From positions 806,001-870,000 of the forward strand of contig JAEBUN010000012.1 of NCBI GenBank assembly GCA_023014365.1: DNA of 64,000 nt, given 5' to 3'. Of the stretch, positions 10,866 through 20,952 are shown piece after piece. Origin of the DNA: Lepiota brunneoincarnata. Its lineage: Eukaryota > Basidiomycota > Agaricomycetes > Agaricales > Agaricaceae. The translations under genes were made by a program, and so were the position numbers. The first letter of the stretch is position 1; every line of letters begins with the position of its first letter. Under the pieces are notes generated by a model. That model was not told the origin of the DNA. It did not search any database and was given only the letters and a program-made list of their open reading frames with translations.

Positions 10866-11706
10866 TTATTGCCCATTGTCAATATTTGAGATTTTCTGGG
10901 CAATATCTTCTTCAATGAGTTCATCGGCATGCTGGCATAAGCTTAACAATCTTTTGTAGGCTTGGTCCTGGACAGTGAGCCGTTGCAGCTCTGAATGGTA
11001 CAGCCTGTGTGCCGCATCCTTGTAACTCAGGCTGAGATGGTGTTGGAGGGCTTTGACTTCGGCATGCCTGGCAAAGAGCTCATGCTCCGAGAGGCTCTGG
11101 TGACACAGACATCAGGCAGGTAAGGGTCCTGAAGAAGTTCGGTAGGGGCTAGCGGCTTACCGGCACTGCCAGAGCCATTATGTTGCCACAGCCTATTAGT
11201 CCATATGGTAGATCCTCTTTTGAAACCAGCTAACATAAAAACATTTAGCAAGACGAAAGCCAGATTGCCAGCAAGGGGGATGTTGCTATTGGGAAGGTGT
11301 CGGTGGGGTAGCATTCGGCAATTCGGTCAGGGCCGGCAACATTGGCCCCTTTGTGGCAATGCATGGCCAGCAGCCACACAGGCATTTTTGGCAGGAGCAC
11401 ATGCATTGCCACCTAATTGGCACAATGAAGGTGCAGTGACAGATGTGCAATACAATGTATGTAGCGGGTCTTAATGGAACAATAACATACCATTGGTTTA
11501 ATGTCCCAAAGGCTGAATAGTTCTTGCATCTCGACATTTTTGTGAGTAAGCTCAGCAGCATTAGTCATATAGCTGGGAACAAGAATATCTTGCATATTAT
11601 TGTTTGCTGGATGTTTGGATGGTGATAGAGTGTCAAGTTGTTTGGTATTGACAGGTGGGAAAGGATTCATGAGAGATGGCCCAGCGGAATGCCTCAGACA
11701 GAACAA
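10866..11706 (-). pseudogene. KDZ1 accessory gene A (unknown function, conserved in KDZ2)
   Basis: Minus strand, several exons. The upstream exon reads YMTNAAELTHKNVEMQELFS and WDIKPMVC. The C-terminal exon reads HELFARHAEVKALQHH, LSLSYKDAAHRLYHSELQRL and QHADELIEEDIAQKISNID, with stop at 10866. KDZ2 has the same blocks (YLNNAAKLTCRTADMKELF; GLSYKDVAQCLYHSEAQKL; DELIEDEITKQI). The C-terminal half is strongly helical and could form a coiled coil. It recalls hypothetical proteins often seen beside agaricomycete KDZ transposases. Its start is not certain and no function is known to me. Confidence 0.6.
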
Positions 11707-11933
11707 GAGATATTGTTGTCATGATTGGAATTGCAGCTATATCTGTATAAAATAAGGCAATTTTATTGAAGTTGGTGATTAGTAAGCATTGCATTTTGGA
11801 CTGATCACATGTCTGGGGTTGAAAATTTTTTCAGGTGCATCCAAACAACACATTGTTTCCCTCGCATATTCCTCAGCCTATCGGAACATTCACGTCATGT
11901 GATCAAACCTTTGTTGTCAAAGCCATTTTTAAC

Positions 11934-14817
11934 ATGACTACACCCACTGCAAAGGAGATCACATTGGCCTTGGAAAAGTATGAGAGCAATGTCCAGCAAG
12001 CACCGCATAATGGCTGGGTCACAGAAATGATGGAGACATATCTGGAAGAGATGGTATGTAGTTCATGCTAGAATTATGATATTGCATCAATTGGCAAGCC
12101 ACATACAGCAGAAGACATTCATGCATACAAAAAGTAACAAGCCGGCAATTTGTGCCACTTTCAAAAAACATTGATTCCTCCTCGAATTCATTGTTGCCTG
12201 GCATGGCCAAGGCAGCAATCCAACATTTAATATGGATCAGCTAAATGCACTTGAAAAATATGACAAGAAGGTCACAAAGAAGAGTGCCGATAAAATGGTG
12301 CATGCCGATGAATTGTTTCTTGGCTGCACAGGATTTACTTAGCCACACTTGACAAAAAGCAGATGGGACAAGTCAGTGGACATTTGCAGGGACAAGGGGC
12401 TATGACCACCTCCAGCCGAGGTGATGTCATGAAGGCAAACTCTGACCAAGCAATATTTCCAGGACCGATCAAGCCGGCACCAGGAACAAGTGCACAACCA
12501 GGCACCAACTTTGCCGGCCCGCACAGTGAAGAGTGGGCAATGCAATGCACTCTGCTGCCAGTCAGCATGCCTGCCAACAACATTCCGGAAACTTCGGCAG
12601 CTGGACAAGTCCAGTGTGTCAGAGCACCAAGATTGGAAATGCCTGAAACGTTGGCAGCGAGGCGAGCACATTGGGCCACAGCATCAAGACCTCCAATTAC
12701 TGTATTGTCGGCTGACACACCGAGCTCAACATCTGACTCCTACAAGCCATCAGAATCACCACCACCCCTTCTGTCAAATGACAAAGGCAAACACAGAGCT
12801 GTGCTGCACTGCTGGGCCATTACAGACATGGAAATGGATGGACGACAACAATCAAACAGACCGCCACAGGCCCAATGTAGGCTGGTAGTACCACAAGGTA
12901 GCCAGCCCTGTCGCATTCCACAGCCGACTGGCCAGCTATTTGACACAGCATGCTGGCAATGTGTCCAAAGCAAGGTTCCATGTCAGATCGATGCCGGTGG
13001 AGGTGCCTGTTGCCACTGCAGGGTCAAAAAGGTCCAATGCACAAATTATGCAGGTGTTAGGTGGGGGGTTAATCGCAAGCAAGTACCAACAGCTCTGCCA
13101 CAGCGCCCTCTGAAATGGCGAAGGGGAATCAAAGAAGAAGAGGTCACGAAATGGGTTGATGTCAATACTGATGACAATGACCAATTGAATTGGACAAATT
13201 CAGAGGACGAGACAAAGGCTGCAGCACGTCGGCAGGCTGCCAAGGTTGCATTGTCAAAGGCTGCAGCACAGGCATCAAGGGCCAATGCAAAGGGGAAGGC
13301 CAGGGCCATGGAGGAGGCAAGTACCTCGGCACTGGCCTGAAGCCATGGCACCCCATGGCAATGGTGCCAACCGCCCGGTGACCGGCCACCCCATGCTGAA
13401 TTTTCAGTGGGGGCTGGAAGATAATGAGGGATATGAAGAGGGTAAGCTATTACTAATCTCATGCAGAATTTATGTTCAGTCACTCACAATGTCTATTCAA
13501 GCCATGGGTTGGGTCCAAGAATGCTTGGATTATTTTGACCAGTGGCTGATCAAACATTTTAGCCATGCCGAGGGCAAAGCACTCTTCCAGGCCGCATGGA
13601 TTTTCACGATGGAGGAAAGTATGAAGGGCTTTTGCACTTGGCTGGATGAAATCCAAAGCTGGATCATTGCCAGAATGCCAGCACTCTTGCTGGACTTAGA
13701 AAGTTGGGTTGGGAACTTGGAGAAATTGGTTGAGAGCCTGTCCCAGCAGGTTGGAACATTAGTCACAGGTGTCATGGGTGGCACTGGTATTACTGATGCA
13801 AGTTATGCTGGGGAAACAGGTGGAAACGCAGCCATGGTGATGGATATCGATGCTGGCCCATCAGGTGCAATGCCGGTCGTGCACCCTCCAGCCATTAATC
13901 CCCCAGCTGCCGCACCACACTCACTCTCGCCAATCGATCTCACCACTGACCATGTGACAACTTTGCTGGCACACCAATGCCCCTCACCCCTGGCCTTGCT
14001 GCAGCCACAATCCCAATCACCACCTGCATCGGCCATACTGCCACTGGCAGTACCTCAAGTTGAATTCCATGACCCAACCCAGTCCAATAGGCTAGGTGAT
14101 CACACAATATTTTCAACATCGCCATCTGACATACCATGCACCAATGAGAAGCCAGCAACGCATGATGCCTTACCACCATTAAGGCTGGCCTTGCCAGTGT
14201 CTACCTCGGCAGCATCCCCCATTGCTACTACAGATGACAATATGCCGGCGAATTTTGTTGGGAGTTTGCCGAGATCATCCTCAACACCAGCAACTGCCTT
14301 TCAACTGGCAAGTCCTTTGTCCCCAGCACCAGTGGCAACTTTGGCTGTTCCACCCACCATGTCTCCACCACCACTCCCCCCCCTCCCAGCAAACATCACT
14401 GCACCGTCATCGCCCAATGCCACCATATCACATTTCCTGCATGCCAGCCACCCATCCAGTGCTGATGTCTCTCTTCCCCCTCCTGTTCCCAGTGCCATGA
14501 CCCCAGGGGTGTGATTAATTGCCCCTACCCCAGCACATTCCCAAGAGGATGTTATCATCCATCAAGCCACATTGTTGGAGCCGCATACTGGCACTCTCTC
14601 ACATCCTCAGACTTGCTCACAGTTGCAAGCTGACCGTGATCATGGACATATCAATTCAGCCAATTCCCCAGCATCCCTCCAACCCCTGAGATGCAGTCCA
14701 TGCTTAAGTAGCTCACCGGTGCCATCATTGCACACAAGTGTAGATACCCTGCATCTCAAAAAATGCAAGGCATCAGGCAGCAATGATGACTGGGTGCAAC
14801 AGAAAGCTAGATCTTGA
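11934..14817 (+). pseudogene. KDZ1 accessory gene B: Zn2Cys6 zinc-cluster protein with coiled coil
   Basis: Plus strand, multi-exon. Exon 1 starts at ATG 11934 (ITLALEKYESNVQQAP) and ends at a GTATGT donor near 12052. A second block ends DQLNALEKYDKKVTKKSADK. The large exon 12363-13340 holds RIPQPTGQLFDTAC and a fungal binuclear cluster with spacing C-x2-C-x6-C-x8-C-x2-C-x6-C (12951-13040), then basic residues. After an intron near 13442-13500 comes a heptad-like coiled coil (LESWVGNLEKLVESLSQQV) and a long proline/serine-rich tail. A TGA at 14512 precedes the true end (KKCKASGSNDDW, stop 14817). Zn2Cys6 domains bind DNA in fungal regulators; a role in end binding or expression control of the transposon is inference. 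Confidence 0.7.
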
Positions 14818-14976
14818 GATCTAGCTATCACATTGTATTTATCAGCTATTATTGTGTATCTTTCTTGGGATTTTTGTTTTTTTGGACTTAATTTTCCAAA
14901 TATATTGCTTTGTCTTCCCTCAGTTGCCAGCTAGCCAAGTTACTTTACAACTGATATACCCTCCCCATTACATCAC

Positions 14977-16923
14977 TTATTGCGTTGTTGCTCCTGGGAG
15001 TGCCGCTGCTGCATTGAGGCTATAGATATGGTATATTGTTAGTAGGTATTCTGGGTATGCAGTGGTGAACAAACCTGGATTGATTTCAACAGGTGGCATC
15101 AAAGCAGGGTCAATGGCCAGTAATGGCCAGTACCCTGGACCTGCTGGGACTCTCGCCAGGTGACTTTGAGGAAGCCCAGGCAGGGTACACTGTGGCTGCA
15201 AATGTGGTACGGCATATGTTGGTTCACCATTACTGGGACCATTTGAGGGAATGATTGGTGGGAAGCCATTTGCAATCAATATATTCATTGAAGGCTGATT
15301 GACAATGACCATGCCGGAATCTATGTTGTATGCTGATTGATGCCAGCCTGATGTAAGGCTGCAATTTCCATCTGGATTTGTAAGCTGGTGTCTGTCTGCT
15401 GAAAGCTTCTGTATAGCCAATTACCAGTTACTGGGTCAGTGGACTCAGCCTTTGCCACATTTTGTCATTTGTATTGCCTTGACTCAACATTCCTCGTAAT
15501 GGCTGGTAATGAGCTCATAGTCCCTGGATAATTTGTGGCATGAAATTCTCCATTTTGGTAATAGGCCTAGAACCAGAATGCAGCTTCGGCACCATGCATC
15601 ATTTGCCATCCAATGATATGTTCAAAAAACTGCTGAATTTGAAGCTTTGGCATATTCCGTGGGTCACATATTTTGAAGTTCTGAGGGATAAATTTATGTT
15701 GTACCAACTTCAGCCGATATTTCTCCAGCATTTTGAATGGCACATGCCTTGCCCTCTGTGCCAAGGCCAATTCTACAAGTCTCCATAAGTTCTCTGGCAT
15801 TTGAGCAAGGAATGAAAAACATACTGTAGTGGGTTGTGAGATAAGTCTGCATCATCTCCTCAAGCACATGCTTCTTCAATTCATTGATTGTGATAGTTGT
15901 TAACAGTATGATGGGAAATCCCCTCCTGGTCAGTTTGAATGATGGGATTGCCGTGCTTGCTGCAGTCCCTGGCAACTGCGGCAATTGGGCCTTTTGCCAA
16001 TGCAGCACCCCAACATATGAGGCAAACTCGTTTTGCATCTTTTCCACAGGGCCCTTGTATGCCTTCACAAATGTCTCTGCCGCAACACCCATAGTTAATG
16101 CCATCTCATCAAAACTGAAAACAGTTTCTCTTATTGTCCATAGGATTTCTGACATACGTTGGCCACTCACATGCCTATCATCATCCGTCCATCTGTGTCC
16201 AGAAATCCAAAAAATGTCATAGTGACAACTCCCATCTCCAACCAGCATTTCCTTGACCATTCCTTCATACACTGTTGTGCTTGTGCAGTCACAATCCTAG
16301 ATATTCATAAGTTGAGGTCCTTGAACAGTAATTTCTAGTATGTACTGTCTTCTTATCTCAGGCTCATTGCCGTTGGTCTTGTATGACATGACATATGCTG
16401 TGATTGCCCCCTTTTCCGATTTGTCCATGCGTTCATACACATGCTTGGCCACCTTGGTACAAGTTTGAAAGTATTCCTTTGATCCCGGTCTGAGTTCATT
16501 GACGTTCAAGATTGCTTTCATCTCATCTTCAACTGCTGCCTTCCGTGTCTTCCAGACAGCTTGATTTTGGTTCATTGTGATCCCAGGTTTTATTGTTCTG
16601 TTGGAGGCATAAGGATGCCAATTGTTCGCAAGCCACTTCCCCAATGCCTGGTTAACTATCTTCAGAACCATTCACCAGAAAGGTATTCCATTACTGCATA
16701 CCTTGACACACTTTTCCATCTCATCCTCTGCCAATGGGATCTCTCCGTTATGCATCCAGTAGTTGAAGATATCGGGAAGAATTTGTGATTTGAAAATAAT
16801 CCCTCGCTGTTCTGGCGTAGTTTGCTTGCAGTAATTCTCTTTGTATTTTTGAATGACTCCCCGTTCTGCAGGGGGATATTGGCAGTCGGCTCTGGGCTTC
16901 CTTGCTTTCTTGACAGTCTGCAT
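14977..16923 (-). pseudogene. KDZ1 accessory gene C (unknown, KDZ-associated)
   Basis: Minus strand with introns. A likely start is ATG 16923 (MQTVKKARKPRADCQYPPAE), though coding may begin further upstream. Then FKSQILPDIFNYWMHNGEIP, ALGKWLANNWHPYASN, QAVWKTRKAAVEDEMKAILN and AKHVYERMDKSEKGAI. A second half follows (HYDIFWISGHRW, MQNEFASYVGVLHWQKAQ, LKKHVLEEMMQTYLTTHYS), and the tail reaches 14977. The block order resembles hypothetical proteins found next to KDZ transposases in mushrooms (NHWxxxG, NNWxxYK). The divergent neighbour is the transposase, with about 200 bp of shared upstream DNA. Stops interrupt it and the function is unknown. Confidence 0.6.
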
Positions 16924-17331
16924 GGTGATCGGATATAGTAAGAACAAAGGCCATGAGGGACCGAAGTTGATTTTTACTGCCATGCTGAGCACATGTGCAC
17001 TCGCCTTTGCCCAATACCAACAAGATCGCCTTCTTTGGATCCCATGGATTACCTGGTTGTGCCTCAGAAAACGTCACAGAAATGCAAGTGAGGGAAACAG
17101 GATGGATGGGTCATTTGGGCTGCTGATGAAATGACTGAATTTTGGACATACAAAGAAATAACTGTGGAGACACCGCATGGACCAGTGGCAACTAAAATTA
17201 AGGTCCCACTCCAGTCTGGGTCAGGCGCAAAACAAACAGGAAAGGATTGGCAAGGAAATGAAGTTCCACTCTTGGCTGAGACAGCCACACAAGGAATAGT
17301 AGATGACTTGGGTTCCGAATGTGGGAGGGAT

Positions 17332-17349
17332 GATGATGATGATGATGAT
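17332..17349. repeat. (GAT)6 microsatellite in transposase N-terminus
   Basis: Six tandem GAT codons encode a run of aspartates in the KDZ1 transposase. Confidence 0.9.
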
Positions 17350-17839
17350 GTAACAATGGATGGCAGGTTTCCGTGCTGTGATAATGGTGATGAGTTTGAT
17401 ATTGAAGAGAAGAACGAACTGAGGCTGAATAAAGTAAGTCGATTTGCTTACGATCATCATGAGAAGGAGGAAGTCTAACCCCTGCAGCAACAACACTGGA
17501 TGGAAGAGTTTGTCAAACATGCCGATGGTCTAATGGTGGCACTCCTTGCCCACAAAGCATTGCCTGGCAATGGCAAGTGTTGCAACTGTGCTGAGGAGCG
17601 ACAGGCAATTTGGCAATGCCGAGATTGTTTTGGAGCCAAGGTGCTTTGCTGAATGTGCATGAGGCACTCCCATTTCAGCGTTCCTCTGCACAGGCTGGAG
17701 CAGTGGACTGGGTGGTTCTTTGCCTCAGCTAGTGTGTGGGAGGTTGGAACATATATGATGATGCCGCACAACAATGGCGGAGGAGACCTGTGTCCTATAC
17801 TGAAAAATCACATAGACATGCTCAAGGTGGGTCAGGAGC

Positions 17840-18303
17840 TGTAAGGGGACACCCCAAACACCCCAGCAACACTCCCAACACACTGTATATTCCCCCTTTT
17901 AAACGCCTAAGCCCCATACACAGTCCAAATACCCTGGATGTCCCCTCATTGACCAGATGAACCTTTTCCTTCACTCTCCACACTTCCCTCAACCTCCTTC
18001 TGCCCTCCTTTATTCCTGTAGATCCTAGACAGCCACCCTCACTCCTCACATTGGTTTCAACCATGATTGCCCTTTGTGTACCACCCGGACACCACAGCCA
18101 GGTTTGGTTCAACTCATATTGATTATATAAGTCATGTATATACATAGTTTCGCCTGCAGGGGTTTCTCTATCCTATTCTCTTAGGATACCCCTGCAGGTA
18201 TGTGTCCTGTACTTAATTCACAGATTAATAAGACTTAGGATACCCCTGCAGTGTCCCCTCAGCTCCCCCTAAGCTGTTGAGGCCCTCCCAGGTCACCCTA
18301 ACA
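17840..18303 (+). repeat. 5' LTR of Gypsy-1
   Basis: TGTAAGGGGAC...CCCTAACA. TATATAA at 18124-18130. The inverted repeat CCTGCAGGGGT/ACCCCTGCAGG (18153-18163, 18188-18198) closes a loop holding ATCCTATTCT (18170-18179). Confidence 0.92.
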
Positions 18304-18305
18304 GA

Positions 18306-18315
18306 AGAATAGGAT
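18306..18315 (+). promoter_or_regulatory. Gypsy-1 primer-binding site complementary to own LTR (self-priming type)
   Basis: AGAATAGGAT begins two bases after the LTR and is the exact reverse complement of ATCCTATTCT at 18170-18179 in the LTR, downstream of the TATA box. No TGG (tRNA CCA complement) begins here. Tf1-family elements prime from the 5' end of their own mRNA in this way. Confidence 0.65.
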
Positions 18316-18360
18316 CTCCAGAGAGACCAGTCTTGTGTCTATAGACCCTACCGTGTCCGG

Positions 18361-19665
18361 TGAAAAGGTGGAGAAACTTTCGTTGGTTTTAATATAGATA
18401 GTGGGCTTGTTTTCACTAAGCTTAGCCGCAATTCGATAAGCTTAAGCTAATACAAGTGGAATGAGATAGATAATGAACAGTTTCGTCTTTTAGGGTGTTC
18501 TGGGGGTGCGTTCTGACAGCGAAATTCAAGAGAGTAGTGTTTTTAGAGGTTAACAAACAGCCGTTGAAGTTATCTTAGCCGTACGGTGCAACAATGAAAG
18601 GACAATCCCTGCCAATTCAAAGCGCTGGGTCTCTGGTCTCTGGTCTCTGGTCTCTGAACTCTGGTCTCTGTCTCTGTCTCTGTCTCTAGCACTCTGGAAC
18701 TCTAAACTCTAAACTTTGGTCTCTGTCTCTGTCTCTGGGTTGGTCGACGACCGAAGAAATCACACTTAACGACGCACACTAAATAGCCCTCTGAAACCGT
18801 TCTTGATCACGGCTCGCAGACTTGCGTGTGGAAGCGGGGGTGAGACCTCCTCCTGCTTCACGAACAAGTGCGACTGTATTTATATTGTTTGGATACATAC
18901 GAGAGATAGTAAATATGAAATAGAAAACAATAAGCTTAATTGTTACAGGCACTGTAGAACATTTTGGAAGGTTCGGCAGCATTTCTACCTCACCCTGGGT
19001 TATGGGTTTTTCTCTGATTAACGAATGGCAATCCAGCCAGATGTGTTCCGTGCTCGTCTGCATTATTCTGCGTCCACGCGAGCGCGTTAAGTTTCCGGAT
19101 CAATTATGATCGGAATGTATAGTGGATGGACAATTCCTTGATCTGTTGTAATTAATCTCAGTTAAGCAGTATGCCGAAGTGCCGGGACCCCCAAAGCACT
19201 CGTTAATTAGGAGTCTTTGATATTTCTAGGTTTTTGGGCATCGGGTATTGCCTCCCGAACGTTGGACGTTCCGTTCCATGGTCCGGTCATCATTATTGAA
19301 CTCGCTATAGACGTAATACGCCTGCGACAGCCGCTAGGTACATTCTTTTATGTTTAAACGCATTCGGGTTCATCAGAAAACTGCTCGTAAGGTCCCTTGA
19401 TGCGACCGGGGTATACTCGATAGTCTATGTAGAGCCCTGAATCCCTCCGGAGAGCGTTCTGATAGCTTGGTTCACTAAGCTTAGTGATAATGAGCTGGTT
19501 TGAACACTTCCGAGGCTCGAATATCCTTAGTTCAGGTCGAAACTGGCTACTACGGGATATAGTACCAATCCTCTATAGAGTTCTTTAATGATGTAGCCAA
19601 TGATTCTATGTAGAGAATCGTTCCGGAGTACGGAATTCATGTATAGGCGTGAAATCGGCATATCA
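18361..19665 (-). repeat. Solo LTR of Gypsy-E family (1.3 kb) in the Gypsy-1 leader
   Basis: Inverted relative of the LTR at 59825-61070. Ends are TGAAAAGG...GGCATATCA on the plus strand. Flanks CCGG (18357-18360) and CCAG (19666-19669) look like a 4-bp TSD with one change. Gypsy-2 lacks it at the same place (GTCCATAATGTG near 31185), which shows the empty site. It contains a (GGTCTCT)n-like tract and several CTAAGCTTAG palindromes. Confidence 0.8.
18627..18740. repeat. TCTCTG/GGTCTCTG low-complexity tract
   Basis: Tandem GGTCTCT and GTCTCT units with short interruptions inside the solo LTR. The matching tract in the other copy is 60750-60812 on the opposite strand. Confidence 0.85.
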
Positions 19666-19749
19666 CCAGAACGCGTTTTTTCGACCCAGTAGCAACCTAC
19701 ATATCCCCCAATACTCCTCTCTCTCGCTGCCCAACCTCGTCTCACACTT

Positions 19750-20952
19750 ATGTCACAGCAAAATGCGCTGGAAAATGGGCCCCCAGACCTGCTGGCTATG
19801 ATTGCTCAGCTCCAACAAGATGTGGCATCCGTAATGACCAGGCAGGCCAACTCCAAGCTGGCCCTCACCGAGGTGATCCAGTCGATTCAAACCACGCTCC
19901 AAGAACTTTCCCAACGTCCCAAAACCCCGAACCCCCCCAACGCGATCCCACCTGTCCCTAAGTCCCCCCCTTCCCCTACTCAACACCCCCATTCCTCAAA
20001 GGTTAAACCGGCAACTCCACAAGACTTCTCCGGTGACTGAACACGTGGAAGAGCCTTCCTAAACTTGTGTAACACCTACCTGCGACTCTGCCCCACGCAT
20101 TTCTCATCAGACCAACAGAAGATACCCTGGGCCATGTCTTTTATGAAAGAGGGGCGCACCGCTAAATGGACAGACCAAATTTTCCGGTGGGAAGAGAGGA
20201 ATCAAGGGGCGGAGAGGTTTTTGGACTGGGAGGACTTCCAGGATGAGTTCTGTAAGCACTTCTTCCCTGTAGACTCTGAAGCGGCTGCTGTCAATCGCCT
20301 GGAAGGCACGGAGTACTTCCAGCGGAACAGGAGCGTCGAGGACTACCTGGACGAATTCCTGGAGCTTATTTTGGACTCCGGGTACCAAGACGACAAGACT
20401 ATTGTCATTAAGTTCTGCCGAGGCCTCTGGCCGGCAATCCAAACTGCTGTAGCCACGATGACGGCTAACCAACCCTCAGATTACGCTCCGGAAGCTTGGT
20501 ACAAGGCAGCACAACTCATAGACCAAAACCGAGCTGCAAACAAAGCCTTCCAAGCCCTTGGACAGACTCCGATGCCCCCAGCCAAACCCCCCACCAATTC
20601 CTATCGCCCCGCACCTCTCCCTACAGCCGCACCTACTATGTTGATGTCAACTCCCCCCCCACCGATTTGCTCCTTTGCCCATGTCGCTCCTACGCCGGCA
20701 AAGCCAGTCCCGATGGATATCGACGCGACGAGGAAGACATCAGCAACCCCGGTGCTGTGTTATAGGTGCCACCAACCAGGCCACATCAAATCCGAATGTC
20801 CTATGTGTTTTGACGTCCGCTATCTGGATACAGAGGAGAAAGAAGGCTTAATTCAGAGGTTGCTGGCCGAAAAGGATGCTGCAGAAGCTCAGGAGTCGTC
20901 GGAGCAGTTAGGGAGTGAAGAGGAGACAGATTTTGTCTCGAGCGGTCAGTGA
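19750..20952 (+). pseudogene. Gypsy-1 gag
   Basis: MSQQNALENGPPDLLAMIAQ start, a capsid-like region (WEDFQDEFCKHFFPVDSEA, VEDYLDEFLELILDSG) and one CCHC zinc knuckle (CYRCHQPGHIKSEC). It is about 88 percent similar to Gypsy-2 gag by eye. A TGA at 20038 replaces the CGA at 31552 of Gypsy-2. It ends in TGA 20950-20952, overlapping the pol frame by four bases. Confidence 0.85.
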
